DNA from: an uncultured Clostridia bacterium
GTDB taxonomy: Bacteria > Bacillota > Clostridia > TANB77 > CAG-508
Direction of reading: 5' to 3'
Assembly (NCBI GenBank): GCA_947626735.1
Contig: CANQTK010000011.1
Coordinates: 1 to 39,163, forward strand
Length of the DNA: 39,163 nt
Shown: positions 38,000 through 39,163 of the stretch, one piece after another
How the letters are laid out: every line of letters begins with the position of its first letter
Position numbering within the stretch: the first letter of the stretch is position 1
Position numbers and translations under genes: made by a program
The notes under the pieces: generated by a model
Seen by the model: the letters and a program-made list of their open reading frames with translations, nothing else
Told to the model about the DNA's origin: nothing
Database searches by the model: none

Positions 38000-39094
38000 T
38001 TAAATTTGCTCTGAATTTTCAATTAGCTTTTCTACAATTTGAATCGCATTACTTGCTGCTCCCTTTCGAATGTTGTCAGCAACTACCCAAAGATTGACGC
38101 CAGATTTTACGCTTTCGTCTTTTCTAATTCTTCCTACAAATACTTCGTCATGCCCAGTCGCTTTGGTAGCAAGAGGGTAGATGTTGTGCTTTACCTCATC
38201 TTGCACAATAATATGAGGACTATTTTTTAAAGTAGAAACCAAATCTTCTAAAATAAAATCTTTTTCAAATTCTACATTAATAGATTCACTATGTGAGTTA
38301 AAAACAGGAACGCGAACGGTCGTAGCAGTAATTTTTAAATCTGGTCTTTTTAAAATTTTTTTCGTTTCGTTTATCATTTTTTCTTCTTCTTTGGTATAGC
38401 CATTTTCTAAAAATACATCAATATGTGGTAAGCAGTTGTTGAAAATAGGATAAGGAAATTTTTGTAAAGCATAATTTTGTTTAATTTGAAGATTTTGTGC
38501 ATAATCCTGCTTACATTTTAAACATTGAATTTCATTATTTGGTAAATTATTTTGCTTGTTTTCAAAATCATGAATACCATTTTCTAAATCGTAAATTCCT
38601 TTGGAACCTGCACCTGAAACAGCTTGATAAGTAGAATATACAATTCTTTTGATATGATATTTTGTATCGAGTGGCTTTAGGGCAACTACTGCTTGAATCG
38701 TAGAACAATTTGGGTTTGCAATAATTCCTCTATGATTTTTAATTTCTTCTGGATTTACTTCAGGCACAACTAAAGGAACATCTTTTTCCATGCGAAATGC
38801 ACTACTATTATCTACTACAATACAGCCTTTGGAAGCGGCAATAGGAGCAAATTTTTTAGCCGTATCACTACCTGCTGAAAAAATAGCAAAATCAAAACCT
38901 TCCTCAAAAGAGCTTTCTGTTAATTCTCTTACCTCATAATCCTTTCCCATAAAATGTAGTTTTGTGCCACAAGAGCGTTTGGAAGCAAAAAGTACATATT
39001 TAGAAATAGGAAGATTTTTTTCTTCCAATACCTTTAAAGCAGTTCTTCCCACCACACCAGTTGCACCAACAATGGCTAATTTGTAATCTTTCAT
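38000..39094 (-). CDS. asd: Aspartate-semialdehyde dehydrogenase
   Basis: Reduces aspartyl phosphate to aspartate semialdehyde for lysine, threonine and methionine synthesis. The 364-aa product has the NADP motif GATGVVGRT at 10-18, the catalytic Cys130 in NPNCSTIQ, and the usual QAVSGAG segment near 168-174. I chose the start at 39094 (MKDYKLAIVGATG) with AAAGGAA 12-14 nt upstream; the frame extends to 39133 but lacks a better site. It precedes dapA on the same strand, giving the order asd, dapA, HD, dapB. The sequence from 39095 to the window edge holds no identifiable gene. Confidence 0.95.
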   Translation of the reverse strand: MKDYKLAIVGATGVVGRTALKVLEEKNLPISKYVLFASKRSCGTKLHFMGKDYEVRELTESSFEEGFDFAIFSAGSDTAKKFAPIAASKGCIVVDNSSAFRMEKDVPLVVPEVNPEEIKNHRGIIANPNCSTIQAVVALKPLDTKYHIKRIVYSTYQAVSGAGSKGIYDLENGIHDFENKQNNLPNNEIQCLKCKQDYAQNLQIKQNYALQKFPYPIFNNCLPHIDVFLENGYTKEEEKMINETKKILKRPDLKITATTVRVPVFNSHSESINVEFEKDFILEDLVSTLKNSPHIIVQDEVKHNIYPLATKATGHDEVFVGRIRKDESVKSGVNLWVVADNIRKGAASNAIQIVEKLIENSEQI

Positions 39095-39163
39095 AAAAAA
39101 TTCCATTCCTTTCTCGCTTCGCTCACAAGGCACACATAGGTATGAAAGCTTTGAGTTTGAAGC

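Overview
The window looks like a chromosomal segment of a low-GC, spore-forming member of the Firmicutes, most likely a Clostridia-type gut anaerobe. The evidence is strong A+T bias, AGGAGG-type ribosome binding sites, spoIVA, ftsK/spoIIIE, disA, a DUF421-DUF4363 pair, and RNA and promoter signals of the Gram-positive type. Most genes are housekeeping: translation (rsmD, trpS, obgE, tmRNA, two tRNAs), DNA repair and signalling (radA, disA, lexA, dinD), cell wall and division (ftsK, mreB, mtgA), and lysine/diaminopimelate synthesis (asd, dapA, dapB).

Layout. 1-1490: an SOS-type dinD gene and tmRNA, both on the minus strand. 1700-8834: rsmD, a coiled-coil protein, ftsK, an unknown coiled-coil protein and a beta-CASP nuclease. 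9006-11936: a GH15-like glycosidase and a REP-associated (Y1/HUH) transposase, both studded with a palindromic repeat family. 11947-15291: radA-disA-cyclophilin. 15367-19870: dCMP deaminase, trpS, obgE, a large hairpin locus, lexA and a small membrane protein. 19970-25268: ECF sigma/anti-sigma pair, mreB, tetR and an acyl-CoA ligase. 25445-28307: an unknown protein, tRNA-CAU, a tRNA-Tyr interrupted by a group I intron, a homing-type endonuclease and an HD hydrolase. 28372-35292: mtgA, a SUMF1-like protein, spoIVA, a UDP-sugar pyrophosphorylase, a 4-TM protein and DUF421/DUF4363. 35366-39094: dapB, an HD protein, dapA and asd on the minus strand.

The most striking observation concerns reading frame. 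Five otherwise well preserved genes (radA, mreB, a tetR, a UDPGP-family pyrophosphorylase and a DUF421 gene) carry eight single-base frameshifts. All eight have the same form: an extra C directly before a conserved glycine codon, so that the ribosome meets an in-frame CGG. Skipping one base (C|GGN, +1) restores the family protein every time. Reading the other roughly 11,250 codons of the window by eye, I found no in-frame CGG anywhere else. This suggests that CGG is not a normal sense codon here and instead triggers +1 frameshifting, or CGGN quadruplet decoding as Gly. Random sequencing error would not respect codon phase.

Other notable systems are: a tRNA-Tyr group I intron with a separate PD-(D/E)XK homing-like endonuclease just downstream; a family of palindromes with varied stems but a GGGACG-type loop, often touching stop codons and once read through in frame; a shared LexA-like operator inside the dinD and lexA promoters; and a 177-nt two-stem hairpin locus upstream of lexA that resembles a structured RNA.
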